Positions 1 to 5,641 of a stretch of 5,641 bases of DNA are shown here, piece by piece. Position 1 is the stretch's first letter. Each line of letters starts with the position of its first letter. The DNA lies in NCBI GenBank assembly GCA_016936335.1, contig JAFGXZ010000285.1:1-5641 (forward strand). The letters are read 5' to 3'. A program made the position numbers and the translations under genes. The stretch is from Fidelibacterota bacterium (GTDB taxonomy: Bacteria > Fidelibacterota > UBA2242). The notes under the pieces were generated by a model, which had not been told where the DNA came from, made no database searches, and saw only the letters and a list, made by a program, of their open reading frames with translations.

Positions 1-1
1 A

Positions 2-1105
2 AACTATCGGATGACCAAAGCAGCCAAAGAAAAATCCAGCATTAGTTACGTGGAATCCATCAGCGATTATCTCCCCACGAAAACCGAACAGGTGGAACGT
101 CAATCCGGTGTTTGTCAGATTCATGACGTCATGGCAAATTCAAAAATTCAACGTGATTTTTCGAGCCGTGATCTTTTGGCATTTGGTGAACAGCTGCAAC
201 GGCTGGAAGACAATATTATTGAAGTCCAGGATCTGGCATTTGTTGGAGGTCAGGATCAACTGGATGCCAAGGCGACCCGCCTGGTTGGTAATCCCGAAAA
301 ACCGGAAAATATTGGAAACCTGACCCAATTGATCAAACAAATTAATTTCAGTCCGCCAAAACCAAGACGATTCATGATGCTCAGTACGGAGTTTGCCTCA
401 ACGTATAAGCAACTGATTTTGGACATGGCCAATGACGAACCGATCACCCAGAATATGCTTCCAATGATGATTCGAAATAAGTTCATGAGTGAAAAGGGCG
501 ACCGCTACCTCATCACCGTTTATCCCAAGGGCAATGTCTGGAGCATCGATTACCTGGAAGTGTTCACCAAAGAAGTACTGGATGTTTCACCCAGCATCTC
601 GGGAACGCCGCCAATGTTCTATTATCTGCTGGAAATCATCGGAAAAGACGGACGCCGGGCTTCTATCCTGACCCTGATTGTTGTCTTCCTGTTTCTTGTG
701 ATTGATTTCCGCTCTATAAAATATGCATTTTTCGCGATGCTGCCATTGCTGATCGCTTTGATATGGATGGTGGGATTCATGGGGCTTACCGGCGTTCAGT
801 TCACCCTTCTGAATATCATGGCCATCCCATTGATTCTCGGAATTGGTATAGACGATGGTGTCCACATTTTACATCGTTACAGAATTGAAGGACCAGCCTC
901 AGTGAATACAGTTTTTCGGTCCACTGGTAAAGCCATCATTATCACATCACTGACAACGATGCTTGCATTCGGATCGTTGGTATTTGCCACGTACCGCGGT
1001 TTTGGCAGCATGGGTCTGGCAATGTTTATCGGGGTAGGTATCTGCTTGATCGCAACAGTTTCAATTTTACCCGCAATCATGGCGATCATCGAACGGAAAA
1101 AATAA
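2..1105 (+). CDS. RND/MMPL family transporter, C-terminal half (5' partial)
   Basis: This is the C-terminal part of an RND superfamily exporter of the MMPL/HpnN-like type, which moves lipids or other hydrophobic substrates across the inner membrane using the proton gradient. The frame is open to the window edge (codons from base 2), so the ATG at 11 is probably internal and residue numbers here count from it. Residues 1 to about 215 match the second large periplasmic loop. Five hydrophobic segments follow at roughly 217-233, 238-258, 263-285, 307-326 and 334-360, as expected for TM8-TM12. The fourth-from-last block carries GIGIDDGVH (277-285) followed by HRYR, the typical charged motif of this family, with Asp281/Asp282 likely in the proton relay. 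The protein ends four residues after the last helix, with a TAA stop and no cytoplasmic tail. The substrate cannot be inferred. The gene converges on the membrane-protein gene downstream. Confidence 0.9.
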   Translation, partial: NYRMTKAAKEKSSISYVESISDYLPTKTEQVERQSGVCQIHDVMANSKIQRDFSSRDLLAFGEQLQRLEDNIIEVQDLAFVGGQDQLDAKATRLVGNPEKPENIGNLTQLIKQINFSPPKPRRFMMLSTEFASTYKQLILDMANDEPITQNMLPMMIRNKFMSEKGDRYLITVYPKGNVWSIDYLEVFTKEVLDVSPSISGTPPMFYYLLEIIGKDGRRASILTLIVVFLFLVIDFRSIKYAFFAMLPLLIALIWMVGFMGLTGVQFTLLNIMAIPLILGIGIDDGVHILHRYRIEGPASVNTVFRSTGKAIIITSLTTMLAFGSLVFATYRGFGSMGLAMFIGVGICLIATVSILPAIMAIIERKK

Positions 1106-1118
1106 TATTCGCCAATTT

Positions 1119-1152
1119 AAAAAAGGGGGACTGCAATCTGTACCCCTTTTCT
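1119..1152. terminator. Bidirectional rho-independent terminator between convergent genes
   Basis: An 8-bp inverted repeat AAAAGGGG (1121-1128) and CCCCTTTT (1143-1150) can extend inward by two pairs (AC 1130-1131 with GT 1140-1141) past one G-A mismatch, leaving an 8-base loop. The stem ends in T residues on the plus strand and in a run of six T on the minus strand. It starts 14 bases after the transporter stop and lies 29 bases beyond the stop of the convergent gene, so it can terminate both. This is a call from pairing and position only. Confidence 0.75.
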
Positions 1153-1180
1153 TGAAATACATACTTACTTATTTTTCTGA

Positions 1181-2518
1181 TTATATATTTGAATATTTAT
1201 CTCTATGTCCATACAGAATCCATTGAGAATTGATCCGGATATGGTGTTCTCCTCTGAACATAGCGCCCAATTTTATTGTCATCCATTCCAGGGAGCCGAT
1301 AAAGTCTACTTTTTCCCAGAATTTCACAATCACAACCCAGATGAAACTGACAATAAGCATAAAGGTGAAAATCTGGGTCAATCCCCAGGTTAAAACCGGA
1401 ACCTGGTTGACATACTGGACGGCTGTTTCCCAATACCATTCAAAAAACAGGTAGACACAATACGCCAGAACAAATTCCATAATATAGATTGTTAGGGTCA
1501 CAATACTGAAGCGTCGGACAAACAGAGTCCGTTTAATTCTTCTTTCACGTCTGTCATCTGGACAAAAATCAAAACGACCGAGCATGAGTACCATCGCTAA
1601 AGCCATTGATCCAAGAATCAATATCATAAACATAATGGAAATATTATCGGTGGAGACATCACCAATCGGATTTTCTGTTAGAAAACACCAGACAATAAAT
1701 GAAAGTAACGCAATAATAAAAAACAGAACGGTATATCTCCGAATGTTTTGATACTTTTCCTGATAATGGATCGCCGCACCGATTATCGCACCAATATATC
1801 CAAATCCTAAAACCGGAAAAAAACGAAAACGACCGTTTGTTAACTTACTATAGATAAAAAGAAGCAGTTTCCAGTTGTGCTTTGTTGTCACCGCCTCAAC
1901 ATAGGGTTTAAGGGTATGCACAACAGGTGTAAATAAAAACCACAATGCCGTAATAATTCCCAGTCCAATATAAATATGACGTGGTTTAATTGAATTACCG
2001 AGTTCTTCTTTCGATTTCCCTACAAACCTGGCTCTGCCATGATTGATTATAAAAAGAATAAATAATGGGACGATAATATTGATCAGGGCAATGGAATCAA
2101 GGGTATCGGCATAGTAGCGCACTCTGAAACTGACAGTGTTGGAGGTACTGTACTGAATAATACCATCCTCAAAAATAAACACCGCCATTCGGGCAACAAA
2201 AATCAACAATGATGCTGTTAGAATTCGTCGTAGAATATAGGCCGAACTGTCATCGGGATTTCGTTTGTAAACTCTCAGAAATCCATAGGCAATATTTGCT
2301 CCGGTAATTAATGTAAAAATCGGTCCCCACAGTGAGAGCAACACTATTGGCGCCAATACAAAAAGAATTTCACGGGACAGATTAGATATTATCGGCTCAT
2401 ACAGTGTCGGATCGTTTTTCCCGATTTGATAAATCAGTGCATGTAATGGAATCACAAACAGAATCGCAATTCCTTTTACAATGTCAAATGTATATATTCT
2501 TTGCCGATCCATTTCCAC
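1181..2518 (-). CDS. Multi-pass membrane protein, YeiB/DUF418 or HGSNAT-like acyltransferase family (putative)
   Basis: A 445-residue inner-membrane protein with about ten hydrophobic segments (approximately 11-31, 50-72, 96-117, 140-160, 181-200, 235-252, 262-280, 291-312, 337-360, 376-400). The N-terminus FDIVKGIAILFVIPLHA (11-27) has the D-x-x-K/R-G-x-A-x-L ... H pattern that opens many YeiB/DUF418, DUF1624 and heparan-alpha-glucosaminide N-acetyltransferase-type proteins. Other family-like traits are FFPVLGFGYIGAIIG (233-247), SIVTLTIYIMEF (338-349) and the tail GSLEWMTIKL (408-417), which resembles the GPLEWLWRKL ending of DUF418 proteins. These matches are from memory of the family. If right, the protein may transfer an acyl group onto a cell-surface or lipid-linked substrate, with His26 a candidate key residue, but neither donor nor acceptor can be named. 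The start is uncertain: GTG at 2518 or ATG at 2512, the latter preceded by a weak purine-rich GAAGTGG. It stands alone between two terminators, so it is probably a single-gene transcript. Confidence 0.8.
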   Translation of the reverse strand: MEMDRQRIYTFDIVKGIAILFVIPLHALIYQIGKNDPTLYEPIISNLSREILFVLAPIVLLSLWGPIFTLITGANIAYGFLRVYKRNPDDSSAYILRRILTASLLIFVARMAVFIFEDGIIQYSTSNTVSFRVRYYADTLDSIALINIIVPLFILFIINHGRARFVGKSKEELGNSIKPRHIYIGLGIITALWFLFTPVVHTLKPYVEAVTTKHNWKLLLFIYSKLTNGRFRFFPVLGFGYIGAIIGAAIHYQEKYQNIRRYTVLFFIIALLSFIVWCFLTENPIGDVSTDNISIMFMILILGSMALAMVLMLGRFDFCPDDRRERRIKRTLFVRRFSIVTLTIYIMEFVLAYCVYLFFEWYWETAVQYVNQVPVLTWGLTQIFTFMLIVSFIWVVIVKFWEKVDFIGSLEWMTIKLGAMFRGEHHIRINSQWILYGHRDKYSNI

Positions 2519-2549
2519 TTCATCATCGAAATAACTGAATCGATAGAAA

Positions 2550-2585
2550 AATATAGCAATATAAAAGATTGATATCAGTAATTAA
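2550..2585 (-). promoter_or_regulatory. Possible promoter for the membrane acyltransferase-like gene
   Basis: The AT-rich stretch downstream of the preceding operon's terminator reads, on the minus strand, TATATT twice (2558-2563 and 2550-2555). The first lies 16 bases after a weak -35-like TTAATT (2580-2585). The gene needs its own promoter because a strong terminator lies just upstream. AT-rich DNA gives such matches easily, so the exact boxes are uncertain. Confidence 0.25.
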
Positions 2586-2602
2586 TTGTAGTTGAATTAA
2601 TG

Positions 2603-2625
2603 AAAAAGGCACAGCATACTGTGCC
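2603..2625 (-). terminator. Rho-independent terminator of the patatin-dsbD-TlpA operon
   Basis: On the minus strand a perfect 7-bp stem, GGCACAG and CTGTGCC (2619-2625 and 2608-2614), encloses a 4-base loop TATG and is followed at once by TTTTT (2603-2607). It begins 33 bases beyond the TAA stop of the thioredoxin lipoprotein. Stem, tight loop and T-tract are the classic intrinsic-terminator layout. The T-tract is present on the minus strand only, so it should act in that direction. Confidence 0.88.
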
Positions 2626-2658
2626 CCTACGATAGTATTAGATGATGAATTTTACTTA

Positions 2659-3180
2659 TTACAGATATTTTTGCACTTCCGCCATAAAGACTTTCTCCGT
2701 CCGGGCTCCGACCCATTTCTGCTGGATATTACCCTTTCTGTCAATTAAAAACGTCGTCGGTACACCGCGGATACCACCATATTTATTGGCCAGATCCTGA
2801 AGATATTTTTCATCACCGGTCAGAATCGGATAATTGATATTCCATTTGTCAACAAATTGCTTGATACTTTCCGCGCTTCCCGAAGACAGAGCAATCCCAA
2901 CGATCTCCAGCCCGTCTTTCTGATATTTATCATACATTTTAATAAAATCCGGGATTTCCGCTTTGCAGGGGCCACACCAGCTGGCCCAGAAATTCAGCAT
3001 AATCACTTTGCCTTTAAACTGATTAAAAGTTACTTCTTCACCTACCAGGTTAATCAACGAAAATTCAGCAGCTTTGGAACCAATCGAACCCGTGGGTTCC
3101 GCTTTTTTCTGTCCGCAGGCCAGGCTCAGAAAAATCATTACCGTCAGCGCGACTAATAGTAAAAAATATCTATTCTTCAT
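2659..3180 (-). CDS. TlpA/ResA-like thioredoxin-fold lipoprotein
   Basis: A 173-residue periplasmic thiol-disulfide oxidoreductase, probably membrane-anchored. The first 21 residues are a lipoprotein-type signal peptide (KNR, hydrophobic core, LSLA) before Cys22; the lipobox has Ser at -3, which is not ideal but acceptable. After a short linker (23-33) comes a complete AhpC/TSA-Redoxin/TlpA-type domain: the early AAEFSLINLVGEEV strand region, the WCGPC active site with Cys69 and Cys72, and the cis-proline loop GVPTTF with Pro141. Members of this family reduce cytochrome c apoproteins or other periplasmic disulfides; the particular partner is not visible here. The residue after Cys22 is Gly, not Asp, which in E. 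coli would favour outer-membrane sorting. The ATG is well supported by AAAGGAG at 3187-3193, six bases upstream. The gene follows dsbD by 27 bases, so DsbD is the likely source of its electrons. TlpA and ResA cannot be told apart from sequence alone. Confidence 0.93.
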   Translation of the reverse strand: MKNRYFLLLVALTVMIFLSLACGQKKAEPTGSIGSKAAEFSLINLVGEEVTFNQFKGKVIMLNFWASWCGPCKAEIPDFIKMYDKYQKDGLEIVGIALSSGSAESIKQFVDKWNINYPILTGDEKYLQDLANKYGGIRGVPTTFLIDRKGNIQQKWVGARTEKVFMAEVQKYL

Positions 3181-3186
3181 GGAAAT

Positions 3187-3193
3187 CTCCTTT
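3187..3193 (-). promoter_or_regulatory. Strong ribosome binding site of the thioredoxin lipoprotein
   Basis: The minus strand reads AAAGGAG six bases before the ATG at 3180, a near-ideal Shine-Dalgarno sequence. It fixes the start codon and suggests the last gene of the operon is translated efficiently. Confidence 0.8.
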
Positions 3194-3207
3194 ATAATGT
3201 ATGCAAA

Positions 3208-4977
3208 TTACTTTGATAATGTTTTATTCATCTTGGTCAGAAACAATTCCGGTTTCTCAAAGCCCAACGTTCGCAGTTCGGAAAGCTCATTGCCCTTTTT
3301 ATCAATAAACAGGATACTGGGTACACCTTTAATATCGAATTTATTTTTCAGGTGAATGACTTCGGGGCTGGCCGATGAGGTTAAATCAACTTTCAACAGA
3401 TGAAATTGTCTGCTGAGATCGATTACCGCCGGATCGGTAAAAGTGAACTTGTCCATCTCCTTGCAGGGAATGCACCAGTCCGCATAAAAATCAATAATCA
3501 GTGGTTTACCAGACTTAATCGCATTGTTGTAAATATCTTCCTGATAAGGCTGCCAGGCCATCGTATCCGCAGATGAACTTTCCGGTTTGAGAAACCACGT
3601 TCCCAGAATTATTGCGATAATAGCAACCAGCTTTTTAAATACCAAAAATCCCCTGGTTTTTTCTCCCGATGTATTAAAAACCAATAGATAAACTCCCGAA
3701 CTGATCATGTACGCCGGGAACAGTACCGAATATATTTTTTCCGGTATCAGTGGATGAATAAAATAGAGTGCCATCCCAACCAGAATCAATCCAAAAATGA
3801 TCCGTACTCCCACCATCCACTCACCGGATCGTGGCAGATTGTCGATTTTGCTTGAAAAGAACGCCAGAAAAATAAAGGGTATTCCCAAACCCAGTGACAA
3901 TGTAAAGAACATACTGAAACCAATAAACGGGTTACCCGTTGACGCCACGTAGGTCAATAAACCGATGACAAACGGGCCAATGCAAGGCGCCGCGACGATA
4001 CCCATTGTCAGTCCCATGACCAGTGCGCCGAAATAGCCCGTACGACTCCCGCTTCCCAGGTTCATTAAAACCGACGGCACGCCAAATTCATATACACCAA
4101 ACATACTCAGTGACAAGGCAATCAGAATTCCGGCAATGCTAATCAATACAATCGGATTAGTCATAGATGAGCCCAATAATCCGCCGGTCAACGCCGCCAA
4201 AGTCCCCAATGCTGAATTTACGATCGCAATGCCGAGCACATAGAGAATTGCGAGTAGCAGCCGTTTTCCCGATTTTCCGGCTGTCTGACCGCCAAAATAA
4301 CTCATCGTAATCGGGATTAGCGGATAAACACAGGGCGTCAGATTCAAGCCCAAGCCACCCAAAAAAATCAAAAAAAATGTGACAATAATACCCTTCCGGG
4401 CAAAAGAGTCGCCAATATCAAAAGTGTCCGAAGATGGCTTGTCGGTTGTGACAATTCCGCCGAAATATTCTTCATGTTGAAACTGGACGGACTCCGAATT
4501 GGCCAGAATCGGGATTTCCAGTGAGAATTTTGTCTCGGCGGGTGGCAGACAGACTTGATCATTACAGCCCTGGTAGTAGAGACGGCCGTTTAAATTAATA
4601 GTACCCGAAATATTATTGGACAAGGTACCTGATACAATTATTATGATTTCATCTTCATATACGGCCAATGCTTCATCGTAGAATGAAAAGGTTTTCATTT
4701 TATGAGGTGGATATTGAATATCGTCGATTGAGTACTGATCTGATTCCGGCAATCGTAACTCCGTGGCAATCACAAATTCATCCGTCGGTCTTGCAGAATT
4801 GATATGCCAGGGTTCTGTCAACTGAACTACGACCGCCGCCTGAAACGTACCACCGGCATAAGCACCGTTGGTTGCCAGATAACTGTCTATTTTCAGAATT
4901 TCCACTTGTGCCTTCATTGACACAAACGGCAACAGCAATATAAAAGTCACCAGTGCAATCGGTATTTTAATCTTCAT
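3208..4977 (-). CDS. dsbD: Thiol:disulfide interchange protein DsbD
   Basis: A full-length 589-residue DsbD, close to the E. coli length of about 565. It passes electrons from cytoplasmic thioredoxin through the inner membrane to periplasmic reductants. Order of parts: signal peptide (about 1-23); N-terminal alpha domain (about 25-165) with YYQGCNDQVCLPP holding Cys138 and Cys143; membrane beta domain (about 195-465) with eight predicted helices and the two partner cysteines Cys216 (LTPCVYP) and Cys332 (AAPCIGP); C-terminal thioredoxin-like gamma domain (about 470-589) with DWCIPCKEM (Cys502, Cys505) and cis-proline loop GVPS (Pro553). All six relay cysteines are present, so it should be active, and the three-domain layout separates it from the shorter CcdA. 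The ATG at 4977 has AAGGG at 4984-4988, six bases upstream. It lies 13 bases after the patatin stop and 27 before the lipoprotein thioredoxin, indicating one transcript. Confidence 0.97.
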   Translation of the reverse strand: MKIKIPIALVTFILLLPFVSMKAQVEILKIDSYLATNGAYAGGTFQAAVVVQLTEPWHINSARPTDEFVIATELRLPESDQYSIDDIQYPPHKMKTFSFYDEALAVYEDEIIIIVSGTLSNNISGTINLNGRLYYQGCNDQVCLPPAETKFSLEIPILANSESVQFQHEEYFGGIVTTDKPSSDTFDIGDSFARKGIIVTFFLIFLGGLGLNLTPCVYPLIPITMSYFGGQTAGKSGKRLLLAILYVLGIAIVNSALGTLAALTGGLLGSSMTNPIVLISIAGILIALSLSMFGVYEFGVPSVLMNLGSGSRTGYFGALVMGLTMGIVAAPCIGPFVIGLLTYVASTGNPFIGFSMFFTLSLGLGIPFIFLAFFSSKIDNLPRSGEWMVGVRIIFGLILVGMALYFIHPLIPEKIYSVLFPAYMISSGVYLLVFNTSGEKTRGFLVFKKLVAIIAIILGTWFLKPESSSADTMAWQPYQEDIYNNAIKSGKPLIIDFYADWCIPCKEMDKFTFTDPAVIDLSRQFHLLKVDLTSSASPEVIHLKNKFDIKGVPSILFIDKKGNELSELRTLGFEKPELFLTKMNKTLSK

Positions 4978-4983
4978 AATTCA

Positions 4984-4988
4984 CCCTT
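4984..4988 (-). promoter_or_regulatory. Ribosome binding site of dsbD
   Basis: The minus strand reads AAGGG followed by TGAATT and the ATG at 4977. The site lies wholly inside the 13-base gap after the patatin TGA stop, which fits translational coupling in an operon. Confidence 0.65.
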
Positions 4989-4990
4989 AT

Positions 4991-5641
4991 TCAAGCAAAC
5001 AGTTTCCTGAATATAGAGCTGCGCTTTCGTAAAATGTTACGAATTTCAGGTAATTTTTCCCGGGCTTCCCGCTCTCCTGCATCAATGAATTCCCGATAAC
5101 GCAATAATTCACTCCAGTGGACATCGTCTATGTGTGGATGAAGTTGTATCTCAGACATCGATAATTGCAGACGGGTCAGGTATTTCCCCCGCACTTGGTC
5201 CGCTCTCGAAATAATATCAAGAATGCTGGGATCTTCCATTTCTTTTAGTATTTTGGCATCCACACTGACACCGATTACAATCCCGGCGCCTAATTGCCGG
5301 GCTTCATTAATAGGCACCGGTGCTGTCACTCCTCCGTCTGTCAGGTACTGTCCATCCCATCTGTGAGGAGAAATAAATCCCGGAATACTGGAACTGATAG
5401 TAACGGCTTCCCGGATATTGCCCTTCCGAAAAAGGACAGTCTGACCACTATTTAAATCTGTTGCGGCGCAGCCAAAAGGAATCTTAGTGTCTTCAATATT
5501 ACCATCATCGATCAGCAATGCTATCGCTTCTCCAAGACGTTCCGTTTTGATAACACCGGTTCGCGAATGCGCCATATTGATGACAATCCGCTGGGTAACA
5601 TCCTTGACCAGGTGATTTAAAAACGATGGGTTTTGTTCTTT
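4991..5641 (-). CDS. Patatin-like phospholipase, RssA/NTE type, C-terminal part (5' partial)
   Basis: This is the 3' portion of a patatin-like serine hydrolase; 216 residues are visible and the frame stays open to the window edge. The ATG at 5575 is therefore probably internal. Patatin-family enzymes hydrolyse acyl esters of phospholipids with a Ser-Asp dyad. The Asp half is visible: YLTDGGVTAPVP, with the catalytic Asp encoded at 5336-5338. Flanking blocks also fit the bacterial RssA/YchK-type group: KIPFGCAATDLNSGQ, then AVTISSSIPGFISP, then INEARQLGAGIVIGVSV. The nucleophile motif G-x-S-x-G and the oxyanion glycines would lie upstream and cannot be checked. After the core comes a charged helical tail ending KLFA. 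The gene is the first visible member of the operon with dsbD and the thioredoxin lipoprotein. A bacterial substrate is not known from the sequence, and no signal peptide can be assessed because the N-terminus is missing. Confidence 0.92.
   Translation of the reverse strand, partial: KEQNPSFLNHLVKDVTQRIVINMAHSRTGVIKTERLGEAIALLIDDGNIEDTKIPFGCAATDLNSGQTVLFRKGNIREAVTISSSIPGFISPHRWDGQYLTDGGVTAPVPINEARQLGAGIVIGVSVDAKILKEMEDPSILDIISRADQVRGKYLTRLQLSMSEIQLHPHIDDVHWSELLRYREFIDAGEREAREKLPEIRNILRKRSSIFRKLFA

Noticed and set aside
11..13. ATG at 11 as the true start of the transporter
   Set aside because: The frame is open to the window edge, and a protein starting here would lack TM1-TM7 and begin inside a periplasmic loop. 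A truncated gene is possible but less likely than a cut by the window.
587..865. Minus-strand frame opposite the transporter's membrane helices
   Set aside because: It is antisense to the TM8-TM10 region, which shows clear RND family motifs. The Gln/His-rich translation is typical of an antisense shadow.
1106..1180. Small RNA or extra gene between the convergent genes
   Set aside because: The 75 bases are accounted for by the hairpin terminator, and no reading frame or promoter is evident.
1203..1454. Short reading frames on both strands over the 3' end of the membrane-protein gene
   Set aside because: They are low-complexity out-of-frame translations of the conserved membrane-protein frame, without ribosome binding sites.
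3074..3355. Plus-strand reading frame crossing the thioredoxin-dsbD junction
   Set aside because: It is antisense to two conserved genes whose catalytic motifs, start and ribosome binding site are clear, and its translation has no recognisable domain.
5573..5575. ATG at 5575 as the true start of the patatin gene
   Set aside because: The frame continues upstream without a stop to the window edge, and the catalytic serine region would be missing from a protein starting here.
1..5641. CRISPR array, tRNA or rRNA gene, insertion sequence, phage gene or toxin-antitoxin pair
   Set aside because: I saw no regularly spaced direct repeats, no cloverleaf-like segment, no transposase or integrase motif and no paired small genes. 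Almost all of the window is taken up by five ordinary coding regions.

Overview
The window looks like a piece of a Gram-negative bacterial chromosome. It encodes an RND/MMPL-type inner-membrane exporter, a DsbD thiol-disulfide transporter, a secreted lipoprotein thioredoxin and a patatin-like hydrolase, all readable in genetic code 11. Base composition is moderate to AT-rich. I cannot fix the phylum from this sequence. The style of these proteins would fit several environmental lineages around Bacteroidetes, Calditrichaeota or Marinimicrobia, but that is an impression, not evidence.

Layout: (1) positions 2-1105, plus strand, hold the C-terminal half of an RND/MMPL family transporter whose 5' part lies outside the window. 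(2) A hairpin at about 1119-1152 separates it from the convergent gene 2 and can serve as a terminator in both directions. (3) Positions 1181-2518, minus strand, encode an uncharacterised multi-pass membrane protein resembling the YeiB/DUF418 and heparan-glucosaminide acyltransferase-type family. (4) A 140-base gap (2519-2658) holds a strong minus-strand terminator and a plausible promoter for gene 3. (5) From the right edge back to 2659 runs a tight minus-strand operon: a 3' fragment of a patatin-like (RssA/NTE-type) phospholipase, 13 bases, then dsbD, 27 bases, then a TlpA/ResA-like thioredoxin lipoprotein, then the terminator.

The functional core is the dsbD-TlpA pair. DsbD should carry reducing equivalents from cytoplasmic thioredoxin across the inner membrane to its two periplasmic domains, and the adjacent lipoprotein thioredoxin is a natural acceptor. 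The co-transcribed patatin hydrolase has no obvious redox role, so its link to the pair is unknown. I see no CRISPR array, RNA gene, insertion sequence or phage gene, and no convincing evidence of a new system. The most useful leads are the patatin-dsbD-TlpA gene order, the unassigned membrane acyltransferase-like protein, and a terminator palindrome that may belong to a dispersed repeat family.
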